Origin: Pigmentiphaga sp. NML080357
GTDB lineage: Bacteria; Pseudomonadota; Gammaproteobacteria; Burkholderiales; Burkholderiaceae_B
Direction of reading: 5' to 3'
Assembly: GCF_002188465.1 (NCBI RefSeq)
Contig: NZ_NINW01000049.1
Location: 248,001-312,000 of the forward strand
Length of the DNA: 64,000 nt
The notes under the pieces were generated by a model. The model saw nothing but the letters and a program-made list of their open reading frames with translations, did not search any database and had not been told where the DNA came from. A program made the translations under genes and the position numbers. Below, one piece after another: positions 16,811 to 25,276 of the stretch (its first letter is position 1; each line of letters begins with the position of its first letter).

Positions 16811-16823
16811 AAATTTCAAATTT
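16811..16823. promoter_or_regulatory. Inverted repeat AAATTT-C-AAATTT in a LysR/Bug divergent region
   Basis: Two copies of AAATTT flank one C, giving a 13-bp dyad, 30 bases from the LysR start and 142 bases from the Bug start. It stands out from the GC-rich surroundings. It closely resembles the AAATTTCGAAATTT dyad at 59514 beside another Bug gene, though the regulators there belong to a different family. Confidence 0.4.
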
Positions 16824-16964
16824 AGCACTACCGCCTTGTTGAGCCGGCTGCGCGCACGAATAATGCCCTCACTCATTGTTTCGCATTCGACACCGTACAG
16901 GCGCGGTGCGACGCGGTCGCACATAGCGGCGGTTCGGGCGCCGCCAAGAATTCGGAGACTACGC

Positions 16965-17963
16965 ATGATCAAGACCCCTTCGTCCCCCGCTCGCCGCCGG
17001 TTGACCGCGCTGGCGCTCGCTCTTGCCGCCGTCGGTCCCTGGGCTGCGGCGCCTGCCGGCGCGCAGGGTTTTCCGTCCCATCCGCTGCGCATGGTCGTGG
17101 CCTATGCGCCGGGGGGCGCCACCGACATCGTGGGACGGATGTTCGCGCAGGAGATGTCCGAAAACCTGGGGCAGACCGTGGTGCTGGAGAACCGCGCCGG
17201 CGGCGGCACCCTGGTGGGGACCGAGTCGGTCAAGCGCTCGGCCGCGGACGGCTATACATTGCTTTTCGGCACCAATGCCTTTGTCATTACGCCGCTGCTG
17301 CACGACACCAAGACCTACGACCCCGTCGCGGATTTCCAGCCAGTCGGGCAGGCTACCGTGCAGTCGCTCGGCATCCTGGTGACGCCCGGGCTGAAGATCC
17401 GCACGGTCAAGGATTTCATCGCCTACGCCAAGGCCAACCCGGGCAAGGTGAACTTCGCCTCATCGGGCAACGGCTCGGCGCAGCACCTGGCGGGCGAGGC
17501 TTTCGCCAAGGCGGCGGGGATCAAGATGGTGCATGTTCCCTACAAGGGAACGGGCCCGGCCATGGCGGACCTGCTGGCCGGACGCGTGGACGTCATGTTC
17601 AGTTCCCTGGTCGGCAACATGGAGCACGTCGCCGAAGGCCGCCTGATGCTGATCGCGACGACCGGCACCCGGCGTACGCCCGCCACTCCCGATGTCCCTA
17701 CCGTCGACGAAAGCGGACTCAAAGGTTTCCAGGCGGAAACCTGGCAGGCCGTGCTGGCGCCTGCGGGCACGCCCGCGCAGGTGGTCGAGCGCCTGAACGC
17801 AGCCCTGGTCAAGGCCGGCAAGTCCCAGAAGATCGTCGAAACGCTGGCGGCCCAGGGTATGGAAGTAAAGACGACTACGCCGGCCGAGCTGCGTGAGCTG
17901 CTGGTGCGCGATACCACGCAGTACAAGGCGTTGCTGCAGCAGGCGAAGAACACGCTGCAATAG
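16965..17963 (+). CDS. Bug/TctC-family periplasmic solute-binding protein (4 of 6)
   Basis: A 332-residue secreted Bug protein. After the signal peptide (basic start MIKTPSSPARRRLTALALAL, cleavage near PAGAQG) come the canonical loop VAYAPGGATDIVGRMF, SAADGYTLLFGTNAF and VPYKGTGPAMADL. ATG 16965 has CGGAG upstream. It is monocistronic and divergent from a LysR gene, the common Bug arrangement in Bordetella. It converges on the SnoaL-like gene at 18026, and no enzyme gene is co-directional with it, so its ligand is open. Confidence 0.91.
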   Translation: MIKTPSSPARRRLTALALALAAVGPWAAAPAGAQGFPSHPLRMVVAYAPGGATDIVGRMFAQEMSENLGQTVVLENRAGGGTLVGTESVKRSAADGYTLLFGTNAFVITPLLHDTKTYDPVADFQPVGQATVQSLGILVTPGLKIRTVKDFIAYAKANPGKVNFASSGNGSAQHLAGEAFAKAAGIKMVHVPYKGTGPAMADLLAGRVDVMFSSLVGNMEHVAEGRLMLIATTGTRRTPATPDVPTVDESGLKGFQAETWQAVLAPAGTPAQVVERLNAALVKAGKSQKIVETLAAQGMEVKTTTPAELRELLVRDTTQYKALLQQAKNTLQ

Positions 17964-18025
17964 CGAAATCTTGCTGCGGCATGCGGGGAGCGCCCTGTCC
18001 CGGCCCCCGGCCTTGGGCGCTTCGT

Positions 18026-18454
18026 TCAATCCCCGAACCGGCGCTGGCCGCGTTTTTCCTCCACCAGCCAGCGTCCATCCAGCGACCGGGAAAGGCGTTC
18101 GTGGTGTAGCGAGATGGACAAAGGCGGCGGCAGCGGGACCGGACCGGCCGGCACGGCCGGCGCATCCACGCGGTAGACCAGCGTCATATACCGGGCGCTC
18201 GCCCTGTCCGGCGCCTCGAGGTCGATCACCAGGTTCTGCACCAGATGCGCCGTGGTGCGTCCGGCGGGTCGGTCGGAGAGCGCCTGCCGGACTTCGGCCG
18301 GGCCCTGCAGCGTCCGGCCCTGGCGATGCCAGATTCCCCGATCCGCCATGCAGGCTGCGACGGCATCGAAGTCGCCGCCATCGAGCGCCAGATAGAAGCC
18401 ATGGATGGCTTGCTGGCAGCCGGCCACGGCGGCCCAACGTTCGAGATCCGTCAT
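18026..18454 (-). CDS. SnoaL/NTF2-like protein
   Basis: A 142-residue protein with the SnoaL/NTF2 cone fold pattern: an N-terminal helix (IHGFYLALDGGDFDAVAACM), the typical ADRGIWHRQGRTLQGPAEVRQ strand-turn, and a C-terminal strand ending LDGRWLVEEKRGQRRFGD. Such proteins are either small isomerases/dehydratases or structural relatives of dioxygenase beta subunits. It lies four bases after the FAA hydrolase stop on the same strand, so it belongs to the 18026-21362 group, possibly handling an intermediate of that pathway. No catalytic residue can be assigned. Confidence 0.75.
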   Translation of the reverse strand: MTDLERWAAVAGCQQAIHGFYLALDGGDFDAVAACMADRGIWHRQGRTLQGPAEVRQALSDRPAGRTTAHLVQNLVIDLEAPDRASARYMTLVYRVDAPAVPAGPVPLPPPLSISLHHERLSRSLDGRWLVEEKRGQRRFGD

Positions 18455-18458
18455 GGCG

Positions 18459-19235
18459 TCATCCTCGGACGAAGGTGTTGCGCAGCTTGCCCAGCCCGGT
18501 GATCTCGATCTCCACCACGTCGCCCGCGCGCAAATCGGGCGACTGGCCGTCGGTGCCCATCCAGACGACGTCGCCGGGATACAGGGTCAGGTATTTCGTC
18601 ATGGCGCACAGGAAGGTGGGAATGTCGAAGATCATCGCCGCGGTGGCGAACTCGGTGGTGGTCTTGCCGTTGACGCGCACGCAGGTCCGTGCCGCACTCG
18701 GGTCGAAGTCCGTGTCTATCCACGGGCCCATGGGCTTGAACGTGTCGGCGTTCTTGGCGCGCCAGAATGTGCGGTCCGACTTCTGCCAGTTGCGCTCGCT
18801 GACGTCGTTGCCTATGGTGTAGCCGAGCACGCAATCCAGCGCCCGCTCCGGCGTCAGGTGGCGGGCCTTCTTGCCGATGACCACGACCAGTTCGCCTTCG
18901 TAGTGAATGGTGCGCGCATCCGGCGGAATCAACACGTCGTGGCCGTGCGGCACGAGGGCGTTATTGGCGCGGTATCCGATGTCCGCCTGCTTGGGCAACT
19001 GCGGTTCCTGGCCGCGCTTGCGGGCGGCCTCGATGGCGTGCTCGGCGTAGTTGAGGCCGGCGCAATAGAAGGTGCGCGGCATCACCGGTACTTCCAGCTG
19101 CACGCTTTCGAGGCTGGTCCACTCGCCCGTGCGCGTGTAGCCGTCGAAGGGCGAGCCCTCGACCCGGTTTACCCGATCGTCTTCGACCAGGCCGTAGTGC
19201 GTGCCGGACGTGTCCGTAAACCTTATCCAACGCAT
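18459..19235 (-). CDS. Fumarylacetoacetate hydrolase (FAH) family protein
   Basis: A 258-residue FAH-family enzyme, acting by metal-dependent C-C hydrolysis, decarboxylation or isomerisation of 2-oxo acids. The family segment FYCAGLNYAEHAIEAARKRG, the metal ligands in IHYEGELVVVIGKKAR (Glu pair) and the following GYTIGNDVSERNWQ (Asp) are present, then WMGTDGQSPDLRAGDVVEI. ATG 19235 is chosen over an upstream extension to 19331 because it starts at the fold. It overlaps the stop of the dehydrogenase upstream by 13 bases, so the genes are one operon. Its substrate may be a ring-cleavage product or an oxaloacetate-like keto acid. Confidence 0.88.
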   Translation of the reverse strand: MRWIRFTDTSGTHYGLVEDDRVNRVEGSPFDGYTRTGEWTSLESVQLEVPVMPRTFYCAGLNYAEHAIEAARKRGQEPQLPKQADIGYRANNALVPHGHDVLIPPDARTIHYEGELVVVIGKKARHLTPERALDCVLGYTIGNDVSERNWQKSDRTFWRAKNADTFKPMGPWIDTDFDPSAARTCVRVNGKTTTEFATAAMIFDIPTFLCAMTKYLTLYPGDVVWMGTDGQSPDLRAGDVVEIEITGLGKLRNTFVRG

Positions 19236-20437
19236 GTCTGTCCCTCCCGTGTGGCCAGGCGCATAGGCCGCGCGGGGCGGGGCTGCGCCAGCAATGTTTC
19301 GTCGATGTCTTCGATGCTTCTTACTCCGCACAGCTTCATCGCGCGGACCAGTTCTTCGGTCAATATCTGGAGTGCGCGGTGCGCCCCCGCTTCGCCGGCC
19401 GCGACCGCGCCATAGAGCGTCGCCCGGCCGACCAGCACGCCTTCGGCGCCCAGCGCGCGGGCCTTCAGGATGTCCACGCCGCGTCGCACGCCGCCGTCGA
19501 GCCAGACCGGGATGCGCCCTGCGACGGCCTCCACCACGCCGGGAAGCGCGTCAAGTGTGGCGCACGCACCGTCGAGCTGGCGACCGCCATGATTGGAGAC
19601 CACCACCGCGTCGGCACCCAGCCGTACGAGCCGGTCGGCGTCGTCGGGCCGCAGGATGCCCTTGACGATGAGCTTGCGCGGCCAGCGGTCGCGGACCTGC
19701 GCCAGCCGGTCCCAGTCGAACGAGGGATCGTAGTTGCGCCCTACTGCCGAGGCGAGTCCAGCCACCGAAGTCACGTCGCGCTGCAGGCCGATCAGATTCT
19801 TGTTCACCGGCATGCCGTGCCGCAGCAGCGCCAGCGCCCAGCGGGGGTGGGCCGCGACGTCGCCGAAGCTGCGATGGGTGAGCCGGAACGGCGTGCGGAA
19901 ACCGTTGCGGACGTCGCGTTCGCGCTTGCCGCCGACCGGAAGGTCGACGGTGATGACCAGCGCTTCGTAATCGGCGGCTCGCGCCCGCTCGATCAACGTG
20001 TGGAAGAAATCCTGGTTCTTCAGCACGTAGGCCTGGAACCACAGGCGACCGGGCGCTATGCGCGCCACTTCCTCGATCGACGCGGTGGCGCTGGTCGAGA
20101 GCGTATAGGGAATGCCGTAGTGCGCGGCCGCCTTGGCGATGGCGAGGTCGCCGCCGTGGCGCCCGTAGCCCACGCCGCCGGTGGGTGCGATGGCCAATGG
20201 GCAGCCGGCCGGCGCGCCCAGTGCCGTGCATTGGGTAGTGACCTGGGCGACATTCACCAGGGCCCGTGGCAGCAGCCGCACGCGCTCGAATGCCTGGCGG
20301 TTGTCGGCCAGCGTGAGTTCGTTTTCCGCGCCACCGTCGAAGAAGTCGAAGACCAGCCTGGGAAGTCGGCGGCGCGCCGCCGCCCGCAGGTCGTCGATGG
20401 ACTGGGCGCGGACGATGTTCCGTTCGAAGAGGCCCAT
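19223..20437 (-). CDS. FMN-dependent alpha-hydroxy-acid dehydrogenase (lactate/mandelate type)
   Basis: A 404-residue FMN enzyme that oxidises an L-2-hydroxy acid to the 2-oxo acid. The barrel starts with RAAARRRLPRLVFDFFDGGA, has the FMN-binding LAIAPTGGVGYGRHGGDL, and carries the catalytic His and substrate Arg in VVSNHGGRQLDG. The region between residues ~170 and 230 contains a hydrophobic, basic loop like those of membrane-bound mandelate and lactate dehydrogenases. It lies seven bases downstream of the TauD-type gene. Substrate could be lactate, mandelate or a pathway-specific hydroxy acid. Confidence 0.9.
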   Translation of the reverse strand: MGLFERNIVRAQSIDDLRAAARRRLPRLVFDFFDGGAENELTLADNRQAFERVRLLPRALVNVAQVTTQCTALGAPAGCPLAIAPTGGVGYGRHGGDLAIAKAAAHYGIPYTLSTSATASIEEVARIAPGRLWFQAYVLKNQDFFHTLIERARAADYEALVITVDLPVGGKRERDVRNGFRTPFRLTHRSFGDVAAHPRWALALLRHGMPVNKNLIGLQRDVTSVAGLASAVGRNYDPSFDWDRLAQVRDRWPRKLIVKGILRPDDADRLVRLGADAVVVSNHGGRQLDGACATLDALPGVVEAVAGRIPVWLDGGVRRGVDILKARALGAEGVLVGRATLYGAVAAGEAGAHRALQILTEELVRAMKLCGVRSIEDIDETLLAQPRPARPMRLATREGQTCVG

Positions 20438-20444
20438 GGCGCGC

Positions 20445-21362
20445 TCAATGCGTTGCCGCGTCGCGTGCGGGGCGGATCGACGCCGGCAGGAACGACGGAT
20501 CGAAGATGCGGTCGGCCATGACCTGGCAGCGCTTGATCAAGCGGTGCTCGTGCGGCAGGTAGTCGGGCCAGGCGTTGTGCAGGGTGCCGATGTGATCCCA
20601 CATCAGCACATCGCCCTCGGTCCACTCATGGGTGTACTGATACTTGGCCTGCAACTGGTGGGCGAACAGCTTCTCGAGCATTTCGTCGCTCTGGCGCGGG
20701 TCCAGTTCATTGATGCGGATGGCGTAGCCCGGATTGCAGTACAGCACCTTGCGTCCGGTAATGGGATGGTCCAGGAAGACCGGATGCGTCGAAGGCGGCC
20801 GCTTGGCACGCTGCTCGGGCGTGAGCGGGGGCCGTTCGCTGCCAGGCCGCGTGCGCATGTTTTCCCAGAACTTGTTGAAGTCGTGGGTTGCCGTCGCGCC
20901 GGCGAGCTGCTCTTTGATGTCGTCGGGCAGGTCCTCGTAGGCCGCCTGCATGTTGGCGAAACGGGTCGATCCGAGCGCGCGGCCGTCGCGGCGCGGCACC
21001 TTGATGGCGTACAGCACGTTCACGAAGCCCACGGTCGGGTTGTAGGACATGTCCGTGTGCCAGTCCTGGCCGGCGTCGGCGATGCCTATGGGTTTCCCGT
21101 TTTCGACGATATTGGAAAGAATGCTGACCTCGGGAATGCCCGGTTCGTTGGCGTCCGACACCGTCCGCTGCAGGCCGCCAAAGCGGCCCGAGAAATCCCG
21201 TAGCTGCGCCGGCGTGATCGATTGCTCAGGAAACCGCAGTACCCCGTAGCGGCCCAGCGCTTCGAGCAGCTTGGCGAAATTCTCCTCGGAGAGTGGGCGG
21301 GATAGATCCAGTCCGCGCACGGTGGCTCCGAGTATTTTTCCGGTAGGAACGATATCCGTCAT
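20445..21362 (-). CDS. TauD/TfdA-family Fe(II)/2-oxoglutarate dioxygenase
   Basis: A 305-residue dioxygenase that couples 2-oxoglutarate decarboxylation to hydroxylation, often releasing sulfite, a phenol or an amine from a small acid. The iron ligands are His and Asp in DAGQDWHTDMSY and the distal His in IGTLHNAWPDY; the 2-oxoglutarate-binding Arg is in HEHRLIKRC. ATG 21362 is the family start, though the frame is open further upstream. It is the first gene of the minus-strand operon 18026-21362 and faces a 465-bp divergent control region with two matched palindromes. Confidence 0.9.
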   Translation of the reverse strand: MTDIVPTGKILGATVRGLDLSRPLSEENFAKLLEALGRYGVLRFPEQSITPAQLRDFSGRFGGLQRTVSDANEPGIPEVSILSNIVENGKPIGIADAGQDWHTDMSYNPTVGFVNVLYAIKVPRRDGRALGSTRFANMQAAYEDLPDDIKEQLAGATATHDFNKFWENMRTRPGSERPPLTPEQRAKRPPSTHPVFLDHPITGRKVLYCNPGYAIRINELDPRQSDEMLEKLFAHQLQAKYQYTHEWTEGDVLMWDHIGTLHNAWPDYLPHEHRLIKRCQVMADRIFDPSFLPASIRPARDAATH

Positions 21363-21444
21363 GATGAGTCCTGTCTGGCTGGTCGATGGCGCAATGGTAG
21401 GCATCGGCGGACCGTTTGGACATCCTCGGGGCGCAAACTTGTTA

Positions 21445-21459
21445 TTTCCTGAAGGGAAA
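21445..21459. promoter_or_regulatory. Operator copy 1: TTTCCT-GAA-GGGAAA
   Basis: A 15-base dyad with one imperfect arm pair. A second, perfect copy (TTTCCC-GCA-GGGAAA) lies at 21554, with 109 bases between centres, i.e. roughly a whole number of helical turns. The pair suggests a regulator that loops or acts on both divergent operons. Confidence 0.5.
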
Positions 21460-21553
21460 CAACGGGAGCCGAGCTGACAACCACGGGAGCCAGCAGCGTC
21501 ATCGGATGAAGCAGTCGCCCGGATAGTGGTCGGTCGTCCATGGCGGCCAGCGG

Positions 21554-21568
21554 TTTCCCGCAGGGAAA
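21554..21568. promoter_or_regulatory. Operator copy 2: TTTCCC-GCA-GGGAAA
   Basis: A perfect 6-bp dyad with a 3-base centre, the better of two matched sites in the divergent region between the TauD-type and gentisate dioxygenase operons. No regulator gene directly adjoins it; the GntR gene at 30660 is the nearest one inside the plus-strand block. Confidence 0.5.
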
Positions 21569-21796
21569 TGTGAATCGCATGGTCGTCTCCTCTGCTTGCC
21601 CTGTGGTGGTTGCATGCGGCAAGTCGTTGGCGGGACTCTCGCAGTTGGGCGACTGTCGGGCAAGCCGCGTCATGCATGGCCCATAACCGAATGGCATACG
21701 GGCTGCGCGGCCAAGAGAAGAACGGCGGCTACAGGTAAACCCCTAGTGAAGAACCGCTTGTATGAAGTCCGGCGCGGGAGATAGTATTTCGAAAAA

Positions 21797-21810
21797 ATAA
21801 AATCTTTTAT
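21797..21810. promoter_or_regulatory. AT-rich inverted repeat before gentisate dioxygenase
   Basis: ATAAAA and TTTTAT flank two bases, within an A/T tract only 18 bases from the dioxygenase start. It probably overlaps the promoter or transcription start and may be a repressor site; low-complexity symmetry is a possible alternative. Confidence 0.35.
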
Positions 21811-21827
21811 AAAAATCGGAGTCCGGC

Positions 21828-22949
21828 ATGGCGCGACACGATGCGTATCGGGAAGAGGTAATCGGCAGGGCCAACGTGGGTGATACGCCCGAGCTGGTCG
21901 CGTACTACGAGGAACTCGCCAAGTACGAGACCGGCGCGCTGTGGACCGTGGCCAACAAGATCGAGCCGTGGCAGCCCAAATCGGAGTCGGTGCCTGTGGT
22001 CTGGCGCTATCGCGACCTGCGCGAGCACGTGCTGCGCTCGGTGGACCTGGTCACCCCCGAGCAGGCCGGGCGGCGCGTCATCTACCTGAACAATCCCGGT
22101 CGCCGCGACGTGTCGGCGGCCGTCGGCTGGCTGTACTCCGGCTTGCAGGTCATGCATCCCGGCGAAGTCGCCTCCGCCCATTGCCATTCCTCCAGCGCGC
22201 TGCGCTTCATCATGGAAGGGCGGGGCGCCTACACCATCGTCGACGGCCACAAGATGACGCTGGGCGCGAACGATTTCGTGCTCACGCCCAACGGCACCTG
22301 GCACGAGCACGGCGTGAGCGAAGACGGCACGCCCTGCATCTGGCAGGACGGCCTGGACATCCCGCTGGTCAATGCGCTGGAAGCCGGCTTCTACGCCGTC
22401 CATCCCGACCTGAACCAGGCGGTGACCCATCCGGTGGACGATTCCACCGCCGCCTGGGGCGGCGTGGCGCTGCGGCCCTATGGCGAGACCTGGAACAAGC
22501 CGTATTCGCCGCTGTTCAAGTACGAGTGGGAGCCGACCTACGAGGCCCTGCGGCGCTATGCCGCGGCCACCGACGGCAGCCCGTACGACGGCGTGCTGAT
22601 GAACTATGTGAACCCCGCCACCGGCGGCCCGGTCATGGCCACCATGGGCGCGAGCATGCAGATGCTGCGCCCCGGCGAAAAGACCAAGGCGCACCGGCAT
22701 ACGGGCAGCTTCCTCTACCAGGTGGCCAAGGGCAAGGGCTACTCCATCATCAACGGCCGCCGCTACGACTGGCAGGAGCGCGACATCTTCTGCGTACCGT
22801 CCTGGGCCTTCCACGAGCACGCCAACGCGTCGGACAGCGACGACGCCTGCCTGTTCTGCTTCAACGACCTGCCGGTCATGCATGCGCTCAAGCTCTACCG
22901 CGAGGAGGCGCTGGCGGAAAACGATGGGCACCAGCCGCTGATCGGCTAG
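21828..22949 (+). CDS. Gentisate 1,2-dioxygenase (bicupin)
   Basis: A 373-residue bicupin dioxygenase that opens gentisate (2,5-dihydroxybenzoate) to maleylpyruvate with Fe(II). The N-terminal cupin holds the iron ligands H118 and H120 in ASAHCHSSSALRFIMEG and H159 in NGTWHEHG; the C-terminal cupin has KAHRHTGSFLYQVAKGKGYS. Length and both cupins match gentisate dioxygenase and its close relatives acting on salicylate or 1-hydroxy-2-naphthoate, which cannot be told apart here. CGGAG precedes the ATG. It heads the plus-strand block with an FAH-family hydrolase, an importer and a maleate isomerase. Confidence 0.9.
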   Translation: MARHDAYREEVIGRANVGDTPELVAYYEELAKYETGALWTVANKIEPWQPKSESVPVVWRYRDLREHVLRSVDLVTPEQAGRRVIYLNNPGRRDVSAAVGWLYSGLQVMHPGEVASAHCHSSSALRFIMEGRGAYTIVDGHKMTLGANDFVLTPNGTWHEHGVSEDGTPCIWQDGLDIPLVNALEAGFYAVHPDLNQAVTHPVDDSTAAWGGVALRPYGETWNKPYSPLFKYEWEPTYEALRRYAAATDGSPYDGVLMNYVNPATGGPVMATMGASMQMLRPGEKTKAHRHTGSFLYQVAKGKGYSIINGRRYDWQERDIFCVPSWAFHEHANASDSDDACLFCFNDLPVMHALKLYREEALAENDGHQPLIG

Positions 22950-23059
22950 GTCTGCCCGGGCGCGGGACGCCCGAACCGACCTCGATGTTTGTCATACACC
23001 GCGGACTCGCGCCGCGGCGGGATTCTTGTCGCCTCGCGCGACCCTATGGAGAACAAAAG

Positions 23060-23971
23060 ATGCGTCTTGTGACTTACCGCACCACCGTTGCCGAGCAAGC
23101 CCGCCTGGGGGCGGTGGTAGGCGACCGCGTGGTGGACCTGGCCCGCCTGGGCGCCGCGGCCGGCGTGCCGCTGCCCGACGACATGCTGGCCTTCATCGAT
23201 CTCGGCCCGGACGCGGTGCGCTCGACCACCGAGCTGCTGGACTCGTACGAAGGCAAATGGCCGGTAGGCACGGCGATCCCGTTCGAGAACGCGCGCCTCC
23301 TGGCGCCGATCCCGCGCCCGCGCAAGAACATCTTCGGCATCGGCCTGAACTATGTCGAGCACGTGGAAGAGTCGAGCCGCACGCTCGATACTTCCAAGGA
23401 CCTGCCGACCAAGCCGGTCATCTTCTCCAAGCCGCCCACCTGCGTGATCGGGCCGGGCGAGGCCATCGAGCACAACGCCAACATCACCCAGCAGCTCGAT
23501 TGGGAGGTGGAGCTGGCGGTGATCATGGGGCGGCGCACGCACCGCGTGGCCGAGGCCGACGCGCTGGACTACGTGTTCGGCTACAGCGTGATGATCGACA
23601 TCAGCGCGCGCGACTGCCGCCGCGCCGGCCAGTGGATCTATTCCAAGGGGCAGGATACCTACGGCCCATTCGGCCCGTGCATCGTCACGGCCGACGAGAT
23701 TCCCGACCCGCACGTGCTGGACCTGTCGCTGACCGTCAACGGCGTGACCAAGCAAAGCTCGAACACCCGCCACATGCTGTTCAAGGTGCCGCACCTGATC
23801 GCCGACATCAGCGCCGCCATGACCATGGAAGCGGGCGACATCATCGCCACCGGTACGCCCGAAGGCGTGGGCGCGGGACGCACGCCGCAGGAATGGCTGT
23901 GGCCGGGCGACGTGGTCGAGGCGAAGGTGGAGAAGATCGGCACGCTGCGCCATCCGGTCGTGCCCGTCTGA
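23060..23971 (+). CDS. FAH-family hydrolase, probable maleylpyruvate/fumarylpyruvate hydrolase
   Basis: A 303-residue FAH-family hydrolase. The N-terminal lid (MRLVTYRTTVAEQARLGAVV) precedes the core with IFGIGLNYVEHVEESSR, metal ligands in LDWEVELAVIMGRRTHR and the Asp in GYSVMIDISARDC, ending with IIATGTPEGVGAGRTPQEWL. Next to gentisate dioxygenase its natural substrate is the ring-opened acid. If it takes maleylpyruvate directly, as reported for HbzF-type enzymes, it would release maleate plus pyruvate; if it takes fumarylpyruvate (NagK type), an isomerase from elsewhere is needed. A GGAGAAC ribosome site lies before ATG 23060. Confidence 0.85.
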   Translation: MRLVTYRTTVAEQARLGAVVGDRVVDLARLGAAAGVPLPDDMLAFIDLGPDAVRSTTELLDSYEGKWPVGTAIPFENARLLAPIPRPRKNIFGIGLNYVEHVEESSRTLDTSKDLPTKPVIFSKPPTCVIGPGEAIEHNANITQQLDWEVELAVIMGRRTHRVAEADALDYVFGYSVMIDISARDCRRAGQWIYSKGQDTYGPFGPCIVTADEIPDPHVLDLSLTVNGVTKQSSNTRHMLFKVPHLIADISAAMTMEAGDIIATGTPEGVGAGRTPQEWLWPGDVVEAKVEKIGTLRHPVVPV

Positions 23972-24107
23972 CGCCCGGCCTCGCAAACCGGCCGGCGCCG
24001 GCACGGCTCCGGCCCTCAGTCCTGTCGGCACGCGGTGCGCGCCGGCCTCGGTACCCGCGTCCGCGCGGGCTCTTCCAGTTGTTGCAGTACATCCTTGGGG
24101 AACAACA

Positions 24108-25274
24108 ATGGTCAGGAACACGATCCGGGGCGGGCTGTGCGCGCTCCTCCTTGCGGGCGCCGGCGCCGTGCACGCCCAGGCGCCGGTCAAGATCGGCTTC
24201 ATCACGACGCTGTCGACGCCGGCCGGCTACATCGGCGAGGACGAGCGCGACGGTTTCAGCCTGGCGATCAAGCAGGGCGGCGGCAAGCTGGGGGGCGTGC
24301 CGGTGGAGCTGGTGGTCGAGGACGACGCCCTCAAGCCCGCCAACGCCAAGCAGGCCGCCGACCGCATGCTGCAATCGGGCATCAAGCTCTTCACCGGCGT
24401 GAACTTCTCGAACGTGCTGGCCGCGGTGGCGCCCGGCGTGCTGCGCGACGGCGCCTACTACGTGAGCCTGAACCCCGGCCCTTCGACCTTTGCCGGCGAA
24501 AAGTGCGACAAGAACTACTTCGTCGCCTCGTATCAGAACGACGCCTATCATTCGGCGGGCGGGCATGCCGCCAACGAGCTCGGCTACAAGCGCGTCGTGC
24601 TGCTCGCACCCAACTACCAGGCGGGCCGCGACGCGCTGGCCGGCTTCAAGCGCACCTACAAGGGCGAAGTGGTGGCCGAGATCTACACCAAGCTCGACCA
24701 GTCGGATTTCTCGGTGGAGATGGCGCGCGTGCGCTCGCTTGCGCCCGATGCGGTCTACCAGTTCCACCCGGGCGGCGCGGGCATCAACTTCGCCAAGCAA
24801 TACGCCAACTCGGGCCTGAACAAGACCGTGCCGATGCTGATGCCGGCCTTCTCGATGGACGGCCGCATGCTGGCGGCCTCGGGCGCCTCGGCCGAAGGCT
24901 TCTATACCGTGGGGATGTGGTCCACCGAGATGGACAACCCGCAAAGCCGCGCCTTCGTGAAAGCCTTTACCGAGACCTACGGCCGCAAGCCCACCGACTA
25001 CGGCATGCAGGCCTATGACACGGCGCTGCTGATCGGCTCGGCGCTCAAGGCGGTCAATGGCGACCTGTCCAAGGGCGATGCCTTCCGCGCCGCGCTGCTC
25101 AAGGCGGACTTCCAGTCGCTGCGGGGCAAGTTCCGCTTCAACCACAACCATCATCCCATCCAGGACTACTACCTGATGCGGATCGAACGCGGCGGCAACG
25201 AGTTCGTGCCCAAGGTCGTGCGCAAGGTGATCAGCGACGACAAGGACGCCTACGCCGACCAGTGCAAGCTCTGA
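24108..25274 (+). CDS. ABC transporter periplasmic binding protein, branched-chain amino acid/aromatic acid type
   Basis: A 388-residue LivJ-like type I binding protein with a signal peptide (MVRNTIRGGLCALLLAGAGAVHAQ). KIGFITTLSTPAGYIGEDER begins the mature fold, and the hinge and lobe segments (DALKPANAKQAADRML, ALAPDAVYQFHPGGAGINFA) are typical. In betaproteobacterial catabolic operons, members of this family bind aromatic carboxylates and amides rather than leucine. It is followed at once by two permease and two ATPase genes, making a complete importer for the pathway's substrate. Confidence 0.92.
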   Translation: MVRNTIRGGLCALLLAGAGAVHAQAPVKIGFITTLSTPAGYIGEDERDGFSLAIKQGGGKLGGVPVELVVEDDALKPANAKQAADRMLQSGIKLFTGVNFSNVLAAVAPGVLRDGAYYVSLNPGPSTFAGEKCDKNYFVASYQNDAYHSAGGHAANELGYKRVVLLAPNYQAGRDALAGFKRTYKGEVVAEIYTKLDQSDFSVEMARVRSLAPDAVYQFHPGGAGINFAKQYANSGLNKTVPMLMPAFSMDGRMLAASGASAEGFYTVGMWSTEMDNPQSRAFVKAFTETYGRKPTDYGMQAYDTALLIGSALKAVNGDLSKGDAFRAALLKADFQSLRGKFRFNHNHHPIQDYYLMRIERGGNEFVPKVVRKVISDDKDAYADQCKL

Positions 25275-25276
25275 CC

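Larger units (their letters stand above)
21363..21827. other. 465-bp divergent control region, no gene seen
   Basis: This gap separates the TauD-type gene (minus) from the gentisate dioxygenase gene (plus). I see no convincing coding sequence in any frame. It contains two near-identical 15-bp palindromes and, next to the dioxygenase start, an AT-rich tract with a short inverted repeat; these are listed separately. Confidence 0.7.

Noticed and set aside
22957-22973. Hairpin CGGGCG-N5-CGCCCG after gentisate dioxygenase
   Set aside because: No T-run and genes on both sides belong to one apparent block, so a terminator is not supported.
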